A DNA stretch of 33,061 bases from Rhodocyclaceae bacterium (GCA_020247545.1 JADCIX010000092.1:1-33061), one strand, 5' to 3'; shown: positions 19,301 to 27,079, counted from the first letter of the stretch. Numbers and translations: made by a program. Notes: generated by a model from the letters alone, not told the origin.

Positions 19301-20991
19301 GCTGGTCTATTCCTCCGGGAGCGACTGCAGGGTGGCAGGTGGCGACCGACAGCGCTTCTGAGGGAATTTGTAGCCTGAAGAGCGCGCCCATCGGCGATAA
19401 CGCGAAAGCGCAAATCGCCTTCACCGGTAACTTTGTCGCCGGTAACGTAACCTTCGACAGGCGTGTATCGAGTGAATCCACCTACGACTGTTTGCAGTTC
19501 TTGATTGATGGCGTGGCGCAAAACATCGGCAGCAATTGTAGCGGCGCGAGTTTAGTCGGTGCCTCAGGAGAGGTCCCTTGGGGCTCCATCAGCGTAGCGA
19601 TAACGGCGGGGCCGCATGTCCTCACATGGTCGTACGTAAAAGACGAGAACACCATCGAAGGGCTCGATGCGGCTTGGATCGACAAACTGGTTATGCCTCT
19701 TGCGGGCAGCACGACTGCCACGTTAACTGTCACGCGCAGCGGTACCGGTACGGGAAGCGTTAGTTCCTCTCCCGCTGGGATTAGTTGCGGTACGGCGTGC
19801 TCGACTGGCTTCACCGGTTCGTCCGTCGTCACTCTCACCGCACAGCCAAGTAACGGATCTTTCTTTGCCGGGTGGACGGGCTGTACCTCTGTGACGGTAA
19901 CAACTTGCCAGGTTACCGTTGATGCTGCAAAGTCGGTCACGGCAACTTTCAGCACGATACCGTCGGTGTCATCGCTTGCGCGCCGAGGTGGCGTAGATAT
20001 CGACGGGCAGGGTCGTAGTGCTTTGGTCGTGCGTGCGGCCACTAATAATCAGTTGCAAGCGGGCCGCTTGGTAAACAACCAGTTCCAGTGGACAACGATG
20101 GCCGATCCCGGCCCGGACTTCCGCTTGATCGCGGCGCTGGATTTTGTCGGCAACGGAAAATCTGACCTGCCGATGTTGCGCGACAATCCGGCGCTGCTGA
20201 ATGCGAATGGACAAGGTACCGCACAGTTCTGGCCGGACTTTATTGGTACGTCACCGGTTGTACTGCGCGACGTGAAGCCGGCTTGGGATGTGCAAGCGGT
20301 TGGCGATCTTGACGGTGATGGCTTCGGTGATCTCGTCTGGCGCTTTCGCGGCCAGAGTGCAAACATCGACGACCAGGGTGTTTCCTACATTTGGTTTACC
20401 AACGGCAGCGGTGTCACCCAGGTCCGTAAGCGTGGCGGCGCGCCACTGACGTGGACTCTTCTTGGAGCCGCCGACCTCAACCTCGATGGTGCCATGGACA
20501 TGATCTATGTGAGCCCGGCAAATGCGATGCGTGCATTGATGGCCACAGCGGCGAGAACGTGCGCGAACTTAAACGCAGGCAGTATTCCGACAGGATTCAC
20601 CGCATTAAAGCTCGCCGACTTCACTGGCAATCGACGCGGTGACGTACTCAGTCGCAACGCCAGCACAGGTGAAGTGCGCGTAATCAGTCTGAATGGTAGC
20701 GGACTTTCGCTGCCGGCTTTTACCGGTGATCCGGATGACCAAAACGCATCGTGTACCGGCTCAACGCTGTCGCTTCAACAAACTGTCCAAACGTTCACCT
20801 CTACCACCGACCCGACTTGGACTTATCTGGCGAGTGGCGATTATAACGGTGATGGCATTTTCGATATTGTGTGGAAGCGCCCTGACAATACCCTGGTAGT
20901 CTGGCTGATGAACGCCACCGGTGCCGCGCCCACCATCCTGACGAACGCAGGGACTGCGCCGACAAGCACTTCGCCGCTGTCGCTTCAGTAA
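16357..20991 (+). CDS. Asp-box (BNR/sortilin-like) lipoprotein with Calx-beta and FG-GAP module
   Basis: A 1544-residue surface or periplasmic lipoprotein. The N-terminus ends in a lipobox, AALTGC, with the lipidated cysteine at residue 30. From about 168 to 855 it carries sortilin/BNR-type propeller repeats with at least seven Asp-boxes (STDGGLTW, SSNAGQTW, SNDAGVTW, SDDGGQTW, SVDGGLNF, TDNGGTSW, SENSGVTW). Next come a Calx-beta domain (about 860-968, AVSEGAGSASLSV to TVTIADNE), a jelly-roll-like segment (about 970-1115) and a bacterial repeat with paired cysteines (about 1118-1200, ISCGTACSTGF, FAGWTGC). The end (about 1209-1544) is the same FG-GAP module as in the subtilase upstream. Many Asp-box proteins are mislabelled glycosyl hydrolases; I see no sialidase Arg triad and assign no enzyme activity. 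A binding or adhesive role is inference. Confidence 0.88.
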   Translation: MSLFLSRSRPTSTFAAKLASGIAIAALTGCAHQSTTIRTAASAIPASKNECATIDPRDDRAVARVLDINDLMLTALRKFGKTDNAGVCAMSWDERNNVMLAHRNTLKDPNRKALRAPSKEYIRTWDADDNGNQPTSTQKLLADTKRRAMGIENASGLAKAAGIRQNNWTFLGPGNVGGRIRAIVFDPRNSNRFFIGAATGGIWLTTNAGQTIRPVADFSGNLAIGAMAIDPVNPDVVYAGTGESFAGFAGVGVFKSTDGGLTWNLLPSTSTDTAINPSGADWTTTNRIAVHSANPNIVLAGNGGGVYRSSNAGQTWTRVKTGTTLDVQFDPNVADRVIASGNGGFAYVSNDAGVTWTDAPKFFTNALRGRGGTARSEFAWAKSTPGLVYASVDNTDQTSGSRGEVYKSDDGGQTWTFLSSPKHMAQQGDYDNTIWVDPTNAANIVIGGLDLYRSVDGGLNFTRISTWQAAGPGFPQPHADHHQIVSPPNFSGANPVVYIGNDGGLVRSTNIFSASANGTSTWQNLNNELGITQFYGGAGSLAAGGKIIGGTQDNGDLRFDTGTNWSRIGGGDGGFAAVDPVNDATAYGEYVYASIRRYGGAGSGYICNGITEGKKDESNITFCGPNATEQTNFITPFILDPNSPDRMLVGANSLWVSDDVRTVAAPAWRAIKPPVTNPNSTRYINAIAVQNGNSNVIWVGHNASNTAGLPTHIFKTSNGLATTPQWVNVAASGMPTAAINRITIDPDNPDRVWVSYSGFSADRLWVTDNGGTSWRPISAGLPAVTIHDMKRHPTQRDWLYVGAANGVYTSENSGVTWTSTNDGPNSVRVRELFWYDNFTLVAVTHGRGMFRVSALPENGVVSFQSATYAVSEGAGSASLSVQRLGNIGGPASVSYTTAAGTATAGADYTTTSGTLSWPAGDGSTKVIVVPVIDDSIAEGAESFTVTLSNPVGTNLGTAVATVTIADNEQGVFPPNCVLPTTGWSIPPGATAGWQVATDSASEGICSLKSAPIGDNAKAQIAFTGNFVAGNVTFDRRVSSESTYDCLQFLIDGVAQNIGSNCSGASLVGASGEVPWGSISVAITAGPHVLTWSYVKDENTIEGLDAAWIDKLVMPLAGSTTATLTVTRSGTGTGSVSSSPAGISCGTACSTGFTGSSVVTLTAQPSNGSFFAGWTGCTSVTVTTCQVTVDAAKSVTATFSTIPSVSSLARRGGVDIDGQGRSALVVRAATNNQLQAGRLVNNQFQWTTMADPGPDFRLIAALDFVGNGKSDLPMLRDNPALLNANGQGTAQFWPDFIGTSPVVLRDVKPAWDVQAVGDLDGDGFGDLVWRFRGQSANIDDQGVSYIWFTNGSGVTQVRKRGGAPLTWTLLGAADLNLDGAMDMIYVSPANAMRALMATAARTCANLNAGSIPTGFTALKLADFTGNRRGDVLSRNASTGEVRVISLNGSGLSLPAFTGDPDDQNASCTGSTLSLQQTVQTFTSTTDPTWTYLASGDYNGDGIFDIVWKRPDNTLVVWLMNATGAAPTILTNAGTAPTSTSPLSLQ

Positions 20992-21001
20992 TGGTTTGAA
21001 C

Positions 21002-21427
21002 ATGGTCTGTGAGCTCTGTAACAACGACGGCGGCGAGTTGTTGTTTCGCGATGCAAAGCTACGCGTGGTGGCAGTCACTGGCGCGGAGGCCGCTTATCGC
21101 GGCTTCTGCCGCGTGATTTGGAACGTACACATCAAAGAAATCACCGATCTCACGCGCGATGATCGCAATCGCTTCATGGATGCCGTGTACCGAGTGGAAA
21201 CAGCGCTAAGGTCGTCGCTAGAGCCGGACAAGATGAATATCGCCAGCCTCGGCAACATGACGCCGCATCTCCATTGGCACGTAATCCCGCGTTTCCAAGA
21301 CGACGCCACGTTCCCCAAACCGATCTGGGCAAAGGCATTTACCCCCGCTGATATGCCCTCCAGCGCTATGTTAGGAGACAGTACCAAGTGGAAAGAAGCC
21401 GTTCGCTTCGCGTTGAGTGCCCGTTGA
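21002..21427 (+). CDS. HIT-family nucleotide hydrolase
   Basis: A 141-residue histidine-triad protein, expected to hydrolyse Ap4A-like dinucleotides or nucleoside phosphoramidates in the cytosol. The catalytic motif HLHWHVIPRF is intact and an N-terminal CELC pair probably binds zinc, a subtype seen in proteobacteria. A TTG at 20996 is in frame, but the ATG at 21002 puts CELC right at the start as in relatives. It begins 10 bp after the Asp-box lipoprotein stop without obvious relation to it. From memory, HIT genes often sit close to the DUF3683 dehydrogenase gene in this class, so the two exported-protein genes may have been inserted between old neighbours. Confidence 0.88.
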   Translation: MVCELCNNDGGELLFRDAKLRVVAVTGAEAAYRGFCRVIWNVHIKEITDLTRDDRNRFMDAVYRVETALRSSLEPDKMNIASLGNMTPHLHWHVIPRFQDDATFPKPIWAKAFTPADMPSSAMLGDSTKWKEAVRFALSAR

Positions 21428-21517
21428 AGATTTTGTGAACTGTTAAGGGCGCACCCGGGTTTCCGGCCGCACAAACTTTCAGGTGATGGCAATGTTGTGC
21501 AACCGATCTCAACGGTA

Positions 21518-21535
21518 CCCGAAGAAGCCTTCGGG
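21518..21535. repeat. 7-bp stem, 4-nt loop hairpin
   Basis: CCCGAAG (21518-21524) pairs with CTTCGGG (21529-21535) around AAGC. It lies in the gap between the HIT gene and the glycosyltransferase gene. No T-run follows immediately; a run of seven T begins only at 21592. It could be a transcript-stabilising hairpin or a weak terminator. Confidence 0.4.
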
Positions 21536-21650
21536 GTAGCTCGGCTGGATTGGTAGATTTGCCCCAAGATGCCCGTCATCAGCGAGTTCGGTTTTTTTAC
21601 CAAACGGCACAGGTGTCCATTAATCGACCGCTGTTGGCTACAATGTGTCC

Positions 21651-22328
21651 ATGAATTTGTCGATTATCATTCCCGCCCACAATGAGGCTGAACAAATCGC
21701 ACAATCATTAGTCCCGCTGCAATCATTTCGTGCGCGCGGTGCAGAAGTGATAGTTGTTGATGGCGGTAGCAACGATCAAACCGTGTCGCAGTCCGAGCCA
21801 CTCGCTGACCGGGTGGTTATAAGCCCCAAGGGGCGGGCAACACAGATGAACGCCGGTGCGACCGTCGCGCGCGGCGGCGTGTTACTTTTTTTGCATGCAG
21901 ACTCGATCCTGCCGAATAATGCAGACCTGCTAATCGCCAGCGCAATTGAGAGTGGTCAAACGTGGGGACGGTTCGATGTCAACATTCGAGGCACACACTT
22001 CATGTTGTCTATTGTCGCGTGGTTCATGAATCGTCGCTCTCGTTTGAGCGGTATTTCGACAGGAGACCAAGGATTGTTTGTGACCAGACCTGCCTTTGAT
22101 CGTGTTGGCGGTTTTCCCTCACAACCGTTGATGGAAGATGTGGAAATCTGCAAACGACTGCGCAAACTCACTCCACCAGCCTGTTTATCCGCACGCTTGT
22201 CCACGTCTGGTCGGCGCTGGGAAAAGAATGGCGTGTGGCGAACTATTTTTTTGATGTGGAAATTGCGATTCCAATATTGGCGCGGTGCCAATCCAGGCGA
22301 ACTGTACGGGATCTACTATGGCAGCTAA
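21651..22328 (+). CDS. family 2 glycosyltransferase, TIGR04283 type
   Basis: A 225-residue GT-A glycosyltransferase. It opens with the nucleotide-sugar fold (LSIIIPAHNEAEQIAQSL, VIVVDGGSNDQT). Then come the family signature GRATQMNAGA, an LFLHADS motif in the DxD position, and GDQGLFVTRPAFDRVGGFP with LMEDVEICKRL for acceptor-site residues. The family is named for arsenosugar synthesis in some genomes, but no radical-SAM ArsS gene is present here, so that function is not supported. The start is ATG 21651; a GTG at 21645 would add two residues. The next gene overlaps it by 11 bp. A TACAAT box ends six bases before the ATG. Confidence 0.88.
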   Translation: MNLSIIIPAHNEAEQIAQSLVPLQSFRARGAEVIVVDGGSNDQTVSQSEPLADRVVISPKGRATQMNAGATVARGGVLLFLHADSILPNNADLLIASAIESGQTWGRFDVNIRGTHFMLSIVAWFMNRRSRLSGISTGDQGLFVTRPAFDRVGGFPSQPLMEDVEICKRLRKLTPPACLSARLSTSGRRWEKNGVWRTIFLMWKLRFQYWRGANPGELYGIYYGS

Positions 22329-22950
22329 AACCTGTGTCGTGGTGTTTGCCAAGGCACCAATCCCGGGGGAAGTAAAGACGCGATTAATACCTGCTTTGGG
22401 CGCGGAAGGTGCCGCCATGTTGCATGCGGCACTTGTTGAGCGCGCCATCGAGGCAGCGACGCGCACCAGATTTGTCACCGAGCTTTGTTGTGCGCCAAAC
22501 GCCGACCATCCGTTATTCGCCGACTTTGCAGAGGAATTTAACTGCATTCTTAGCAACCAAGGGGAAGGCAGTCTTGGTGAACGTATGCGGCGCACTTTTG
22601 ACGAACTACTGGTTGAGTTTAGCCAGGTCTTGATCATCGGTGCGGACTGCCCAGCGATAACCAGCAAACATATCAAACAAGCCGCAGTGCGCCTCACTAA
22701 CAGCGACGTCGCTCTGATCCCGGCGGACGATGGCGGTTACGTATTGATTGCGGCGCGCCGGACTACGCCTTCCATGTTTGATGGCATTGATTGGGGAATG
22801 TCAACCGTACTAGCGCAACAACGAGACGCGCTGCAGAGGGCGGGATTAACTTTCGTTGAGCTCGAGACGTTGTGGGATGTCGATCGACCTGAAGATTTAT
22901 CCCGTCTTGAAGAACTCAAGCCACCTCTGCTGTTTTCCCTGCCAACATGA
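22318..22950 (+). CDS. CofC/MobA-like nucleotidyl- or glycosyltransferase, TIGR04282 type
   Basis: A 210-residue GT-A-like protein that usually travels with the TIGR04283 glycosyltransferase, as here. Motifs: VVVFAKAPIPGEVKTRLIPA at the N-terminus (nucleotide-binding loop), IIGADCPAIT, PADDGGYVLIAARR, FDGIDWGMSTVLAQ and LWDVDRPEDL. The frame opens earlier (22285). The ATG at 22318 sits inside the end of the previous gene and just before the conserved AAKTCVVVF strand, so I chose it. Overlaps on both sides (11 bp upstream, ATGA downstream) point to one translationally coupled operon. The substrate is unknown; the pair may add a sugar to a lipid or small molecule. Confidence 0.86.
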   Translation: MAAKTCVVVFAKAPIPGEVKTRLIPALGAEGAAMLHAALVERAIEAATRTRFVTELCCAPNADHPLFADFAEEFNCILSNQGEGSLGERMRRTFDELLVEFSQVLIIGADCPAITSKHIKQAAVRLTNSDVALIPADDGGYVLIAARRTTPSMFDGIDWGMSTVLAQQRDALQRAGLTFVELETLWDVDRPEDLSRLEELKPPLLFSLPT

Positions 22951-23687
22951 TGACGCATTCCAGCAAGCTTTGCGCCGCTACCTTAGCGCTGGTGGGAATA
23001 GGATTCGCATGCGGCGTTACTCTGGCAATCGCATCGACCGTGCTGCCATTCTCCGCGAATGCCCCGTCTGCCACTCTGCCTGATCAATACCGCATCCTGC
23101 GCATCCCCAAAACTAATGCCAACAAGTTTTCTTTGGTTGAAGACGCTGGCGTTACGGTACTTCGCGTCGACTCGAATGATTCGGCGGGCACAGTGGCACT
23201 TCCCCTGAGTGTCGACCCCAAAGTAACACCACATCTGGCCTGGCGGTGGAAAATCAATCGCGTCGTAGAAGCGGCTGATACATCCAAAAAGTCTGGAGAC
23301 GACTATGCGGCGCGCGTCTATGTACTTTTTGATGTTCCATTGGAATCACTACCGTTTAGTGAACGCGTGAAGGTCCGCATGGCACGAGTCGTCGCCGGAA
23401 ACGATGTCCCGACGGCCGCGCTGTGCTATGTGTGGAATAACAAAACGCCCGTTGGCATCCGCCACTGGAGCCCTTATACAACGCGGGTACATATATTGAC
23501 ACTACAGTCTGGCAATACCAACGCCAACACTTGGATTGACGAAAAGCATGATGTTGCCGCCGACTTTCGCGCCGCGTTTGGTACCGCCGCGCCACGCATC
23601 GTTGGCGTCGCTGTAGGCAACGACACTGACCAGACCAATGAAAGCGTCACCGCGTGGTTTGGCGACGTCAGCTTTCAGGCGAGATAG
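22947..23687 (+). CDS. DUF3047 family exported protein
   Basis: A 246-residue protein of unknown function. A hydrophobic N-terminus (about 8-32, LCAATLALVGIGFACGVTL) is a signal peptide or anchor. The rest matches the DUF3047 pattern: LAWRWKINRVVEAADTS, KSGDDYAARVYVLFDVP, AALCYVWNNKTPVG, WSPYTTRVHILTLQSG, WIDEKHDVAADFRAAFG and VAVGNDTDQTNESVTAWFGD. The fold of this family is thought to be a beta sandwich; no catalytic role is known. ATG 22947 overlaps the previous stop as ATGA, so it belongs with the two glycosyltransferase-like genes. It ends 24 bp before the converging acetyltransferase gene. Confidence 0.82.
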   Translation: MMTHSSKLCAATLALVGIGFACGVTLAIASTVLPFSANAPSATLPDQYRILRIPKTNANKFSLVEDAGVTVLRVDSNDSAGTVALPLSVDPKVTPHLAWRWKINRVVEAADTSKKSGDDYAARVYVLFDVPLESLPFSERVKVRMARVVAGNDVPTAALCYVWNNKTPVGIRHWSPYTTRVHILTLQSGNTNANTWIDEKHDVAADFRAAFGTAAPRIVGVAVGNDTDQTNESVTAWFGDVSFQAR

Positions 23688-23711
23688 AACGCAACCCACT
23701 TTCACCTGCGT

Positions 23712-24320
23712 CTAGGCGGGCTGATCGCGGGGCACAAGTTGCAAATACTCCGAAAGCGCTCCTCCAGAAAGGGGTTTCACCATCACGCGCACGACGTGGG
23801 TCTTGTCGCCCAACACATAACTGTCGCGCGTCCGTACTTCAGTGTATCCGCATCGCGGCCAAAAACTTTCGGCAGGTGCATTCCCGACAACAACACCAAG
23901 CCTCAACCAGACCGCGCCTTGGTCGCGGATATATGCCTCTATTGCATCATAAATCGCGCGGGCGACCCCAGCGCCGTGCAGTTTTGTTTCGATCATGAAA
24001 TAGCCGATGTGCCAGACCGTCGGCGCAAACAGATCCGCAGCAATGCAAGCTACCCCGATCAGCTCATTACGCGAATCGACGAATCCCCACATCCACTGCT
24101 CGCGTAATGGAATATCAGTGGGCGGTCGATCATGGAAATCGTCGTGCGCATCATTGGGCTTTGGTGGCCGCCCCATCACTTGCAAGCTGTATTCGGGATT
24201 CGCCTCATACAATTGCTGGATGACCGGAACATCGGCAGCGGTTAGAACAACAATACGGAGGTCGCCTGACGTCGCAATCTGCGATCTATCCGCCAACCGC
24301 GTGCGAACAGCCTGCGCCAA
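23712..24320 (-). CDS. GNAT-family N-acetyltransferase
   Basis: A 202-residue acetyltransferase of unknown substrate. The acetyl-CoA binding region is WHIGYFMIETKLHGAGVARA (H-G-A-G loop) followed by AIYDAIEAYIRDQGAVWLRL, and a late NAPAESFWPRCGYTEV helix-strand typical of GNAT folds. It has no ATG at its 5' end. The first usable codon is TTG at 24320, two bases after the rph stop, so it is very likely read by coupling to rph. Its distal place in the kinase-phosphatase-rph cluster gives no clear functional hint. It is unrelated in detail to the other GNAT gene at 3278-3781. Confidence 0.8.
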   Translation of the reverse strand: MAQAVRTRLADRSQIATSGDLRIVVLTAADVPVIQQLYEANPEYSLQVMGRPPKPNDAHDDFHDRPPTDIPLREQWMWGFVDSRNELIGVACIAADLFAPTVWHIGYFMIETKLHGAGVARAIYDAIEAYIRDQGAVWLRLGVVVGNAPAESFWPRCGYTEVRTRDSYVLGDKTHVVRVMVKPLSGGALSEYLQLVPRDQPA

Positions 24321-24322
24321 GA

Positions 24323-25042
24323 TTACCCGGCCAACGCCACGCGCTGCGCCGCAATCAGTTGCGCGATGCCACCTTCGGCAAGCGCCAACAGCTGATCAGA
24401 CTGCGCGCGGGTAAAGGGCACACCCTCTGCCGTTCCCTGAATTTCAATGAACATCCCGGAGCCCGTCATGACGACGTTCATGTCTGTTTCACAACTTGAG
24501 TCTTCAACGTAGTCGAGATCCAGCATCACTCCAGCATCACCAATACCCACAGAAATTGCCGCAACAAAGTCACGGATGGGCGTTTGCTTGATTGCCCCTT
24601 TTTCCATCAAAGTTGAAATTGCGTCATGTAACGCAACAAATGCACCGGTGATCGACGCACATCGTGTGCCGCCGTCAGCCTGCAAGACATCACAGTCCAA
24701 CGTGATTTGTCTTTCTCCCAGCTTCTTCAGATCCACCACCGCACGAAGGCTGCGACCGATGAGGCGCTGAATTTCCTGCGTGCGGCCGGTTTGCTTGCCG
24801 CGCGCCGCCTCCCGATCACTGCGTGTGTTGGTGGAACGCGGCAACATGCCATATTCCGCCGTGACCCATCCCTCGCCGGAATTTTTCTTATGCGGCGGTA
24901 CTCTCTCCTCGATACTTGCGGTACAAAGCACTTTGGTATCACCCATTTCAACCAATACTGATCCTTCCGCGTGTTTGGTATAACGGCGGGTGATTTTGAT
25001 GGGACGAAGCTCGTGTGGGGCTCGATGATCGGAACGCGACAT
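24323..25042 (-). CDS. rph: ribonuclease PH
   Basis: A 239-residue phosphorolytic exoribonuclease that trims tRNA 3' ends and works as a hexameric ring. It is almost the same length as E. coli RNase PH (238). Conserved stretches include [40 protein letters not shown] with [19 protein letters not shown] (phosphate-binding arginines), [20 protein letters not shown] and [20 protein letters not shown] with [20 protein letters not shown]. The ATG is clear. It sits 39 bp after the phosphatase gene and 2 bp before the acetyltransferase gene on the same strand. Confidence 0.97.
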   Translation of the reverse strand: MSRSDHRAPHELRPIKITRRYTKHAEGSVLVEMGDTKVLCTASIEERVPPHKKNSGEGWVTAEYGMLPRSTNTRSDREAARGKQTGRTQEIQRLIGRSLRAVVDLKKLGERQITLDCDVLQADGGTRCASITGAFVALHDAISTLMEKGAIKQTPIRDFVAAISVGIGDAGVMLDLDYVEDSSCETDMNVVMTGSGMFIEIQGTAEGVPFTRAQSDQLLALAEGGIAQLIAAQRVALAG

Positions 25043-25081
25043 TAAACATTACCTTTTCATTAGCAGTTAAGGCGAAAAGCC

Positions 25082-25996
25082 TCAGCGGTTAACTCTTTTG
25101 ATCGCGTTTTGAATTTCAGCGATTGTTCTTTCAATCTCGTCGTCAGAGATTTCATCTTTTGCTGCCGCAAACTCGTGTGTGGTGTTCATGGTTGAGCTAA
25201 ACCCCGCCATGGGGATGGTTACCGTGCCATCATCAACGGCTGTTGACAGATCTTCATCCTGCATTTCCCATGTCAGGGCAACCACGGACAGATTATCTGA
25301 CTCGGCACCGGCTTTGTCTTCCGCCTCTTCCATCAGCTTGGGTGCCAGCGACAAGATATTCTCAGTCGATAGCCTTGTCGCAATTTCTGCCGCGCTAAGT
25401 GGCCCCCAAAACCCATCGGTCGAAATCCAGATGCTGTCACCGACCTGTAGCTTCCATTCATCTGAGTGGGCGATTGTCGGCGGTATCACCCCGCCGAGGC
25501 AGTTGTAGATTTTGTTACGGTCTGGATGCACCGCAGCCTGTTCGGATGTAATCACGCCAGCCTCGACCATCTGTTGTACCCGCGAGTGATCTTGGGTGGC
25601 AGTCGCCAAGCGACCGCTACGGAAATAGTACAGGCGGGAGTCTCCCACATGCGCCCATTGAGCAATGCCGTTCTGTAGGATTACTGCAACTATAGTCGTA
25701 CGCGGGCACTCCAGCAGGTCGTGTTTATCTGCAAAAGCGACAATCGCGCGGTGGGCGGCGTGGACCGCACTCTCAAGAAACTCCCTAGGTCGTTGCAGTA
25801 CCGTGCGCGCCTCAGCCTGAAAGCGATGATTCAATGTGTTGACGGCAATTTCGGCGGCAATTTCACCACGGGCATACCCGCCCAGCCCGTCGGCGATCAC
25901 CATTAACAATGTGTCTTTGTAATAGGAATAGGCAAGCCGATCTTGATTGACTTTGCGGCCGCCAATCTTGCTATCTTGAAATATCGTAAATCTCAT
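25082..25996 (-). CDS. PP2C-family protein serine/threonine phosphatase
   Basis: A 304-residue metal-dependent phosphatase. PP2C motifs are intact: NQDR, ADGLGGYARGE (metal aspartate), HVGDSRLYYFRSG, TQDHS, WISTDGFWG and ESDNLSVVAL. After the catalytic domain (about 1-240) comes an acidic tail of 60 residues ending in a short amphipathic helix; no membrane segment is seen. The frame opens earlier, but ATG 25996 gives the usual MRFTIFQDSKIGGRKVNQD start and follows the kinase stop by 13 bp. The pair is the standard partner arrangement of a bacterial Hanks-type kinase and its phosphatase. Confidence 0.93.
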   Translation of the reverse strand: MRFTIFQDSKIGGRKVNQDRLAYSYYKDTLLMVIADGLGGYARGEIAAEIAVNTLNHRFQAEARTVLQRPREFLESAVHAAHRAIVAFADKHDLLECPRTTIVAVILQNGIAQWAHVGDSRLYYFRSGRLATATQDHSRVQQMVEAGVITSEQAAVHPDRNKIYNCLGGVIPPTIAHSDEWKLQVGDSIWISTDGFWGPLSAAEIATRLSTENILSLAPKLMEEAEDKAGAESDNLSVVALTWEMQDEDLSTAVDDGTVTIPMAGFSSTMNTTHEFAAAKDEISDDEIERTIAEIQNAIKRVNR

Positions 25997-26009
25997 TGGC
26001 AGGCGCTCG

Positions 26010-26972
26010 TCAGAAAAGCTTCTTGTTGAGCGTCGCCTTGAGGCGATTGGTGAAAGTAGCGTCCGCACTGCCGGCGACGACATCTGCGCGCCACTGTGTG
26101 GAGTCCTTCATCAGCGCCCGTTGTAATTCGAATGCTGATTGTGGGCGGGCAAGGTGATCCAGCTGCAAACACCAGTCAATGATGCCGTATAGGTCTTCCG
26201 AAAAGGCACGCCTGGCCAGCTCATGCAGCGGGTCTATGCGATCATCTTCAAGACGTTCACTTGCCGGCTGCGGATGTATTCCGCCGATACAGGCATAAAT
26301 GGTTGCGCCGATCGCATAAATGTCTGTCCATGGGCCCATGTTCTCTTGGTGGTGGTACTGCTCGGGGGCGGCAAATCCCGCCGTGTACATTGCGCGAAGT
26401 TTCGGCGCATCCTTAGTCAAGGCTTGGCGCGCGGCACCAAAATCCAACAGCACTGGCTTACCCTCCATTGTGATGTAAATGTTCGCCGGCTTAATGTCGA
26501 GGTGCAGCAGCTTATTGGCATGCACTTCACGCAGCCCGTTCAAAAGATGTGTGAATAACCGGCGGATAAAGGCCTCGGAGAACTCATAACGATGCCGCTG
26601 AATATGAAACTGCAATGTGCGCCCACGCACATACTGCATTACCATGTAGACGGTCTCGTTGGCACGAAAGAAGTTTTCCACGCGAACGATATTCGGATGC
26701 GAAATCAGCGCTAATGAACGGCCCTCTTCGAAAAAACACTTGAGTCCATGCCGGAAGACAGCCTGGTTTTCACCCGAGTTAATGCTGACATCAGCGCCAC
26801 CTGAGCGCGCCACCAATGCAGCAGGAAGATACTCCTTGATGGCATACGGTGTGCCGACTTCATCATGGGCCAAATAGACAATCGAGAAACCGCCTGACGA
26901 GAGCACCTTGTCGATCGTGTATTCCTGGAGTCGGTAGCCCGCTGGTAGCGGCTGATTGGATTGTAGTGCCAT
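26010..26972 (-). CDS. Hanks-type serine/threonine protein kinase
   Basis: A 320-residue soluble kinase. The glycine-rich loop is LSSGGFSIVYLA, the ATP lysine is K47 in YAIKEYLP, the catalytic loop is LLHLDIKPANIYI (HLD rather than HRD, so a non-RD type), the metal motif is LDFGAAR, and the APE motif reads GFAAPEQY. The kinase domain fills nearly the whole protein (about 14-285); a short C-terminal tail lacks PASTA repeats and any membrane helix. ATG at 26972 is chosen because the 11 residues upstream are not conserved in type. The PP2C gene follows by 13 bp, so autophosphorylation and reversal are probably coupled. Targets are unknown. Confidence 0.92.
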   Translation of the reverse strand: MALQSNQPLPAGYRLQEYTIDKVLSSGGFSIVYLAHDEVGTPYAIKEYLPAALVARSGGADVSINSGENQAVFRHGLKCFFEEGRSLALISHPNIVRVENFFRANETVYMVMQYVRGRTLQFHIQRHRYEFSEAFIRRLFTHLLNGLREVHANKLLHLDIKPANIYITMEGKPVLLDFGAARQALTKDAPKLRAMYTAGFAAPEQYHHQENMGPWTDIYAIGATIYACIGGIHPQPASERLEDDRIDPLHELARRAFSEDLYGIIDWCLQLDHLARPQSAFELQRALMKDSTQWRADVVAGSADATFTNRLKATLNKKLF

Positions 26973-27073
26973 ATGGTGTTTCAGCTGCGGTGAGCCCCTT
27001 GGCAATCCCGTTCCGGGTGGCGTTGCGTAGGCAGTTGCCTGTCGCCGTCAGTATGACTGCGAAAGCCGTAGGC

Positions 27074-27079
27074 TATAAT
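27074..27079 (+). promoter_or_regulatory. candidate -10 box for the yicC-gmk operon
   Basis: A perfect TATAAT lies 119 bp before the yicC start in the divergent gap (26973-27197). No good -35 hexamer is at 16-18 bp, and no extended -10 TG is present, so strength is uncertain. Confidence 0.4.

Noticed and set aside
16357-20991. Sialidase or other glycosyl hydrolase
   Set aside because: Asp-boxes are structural and occur in many propellers; no Arg triad or other active site was found.
21094-21603. 169-residue minus-strand frame across the HIT gene
   Set aside because: Mostly antisense to the HIT coding region; the remainder is short and without motifs.
21651-22950. Arsenosugar biosynthesis pair
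   Set aside because: The family names suggest it, but no arsenic gene is in the window, so the specific pathway is not supported.
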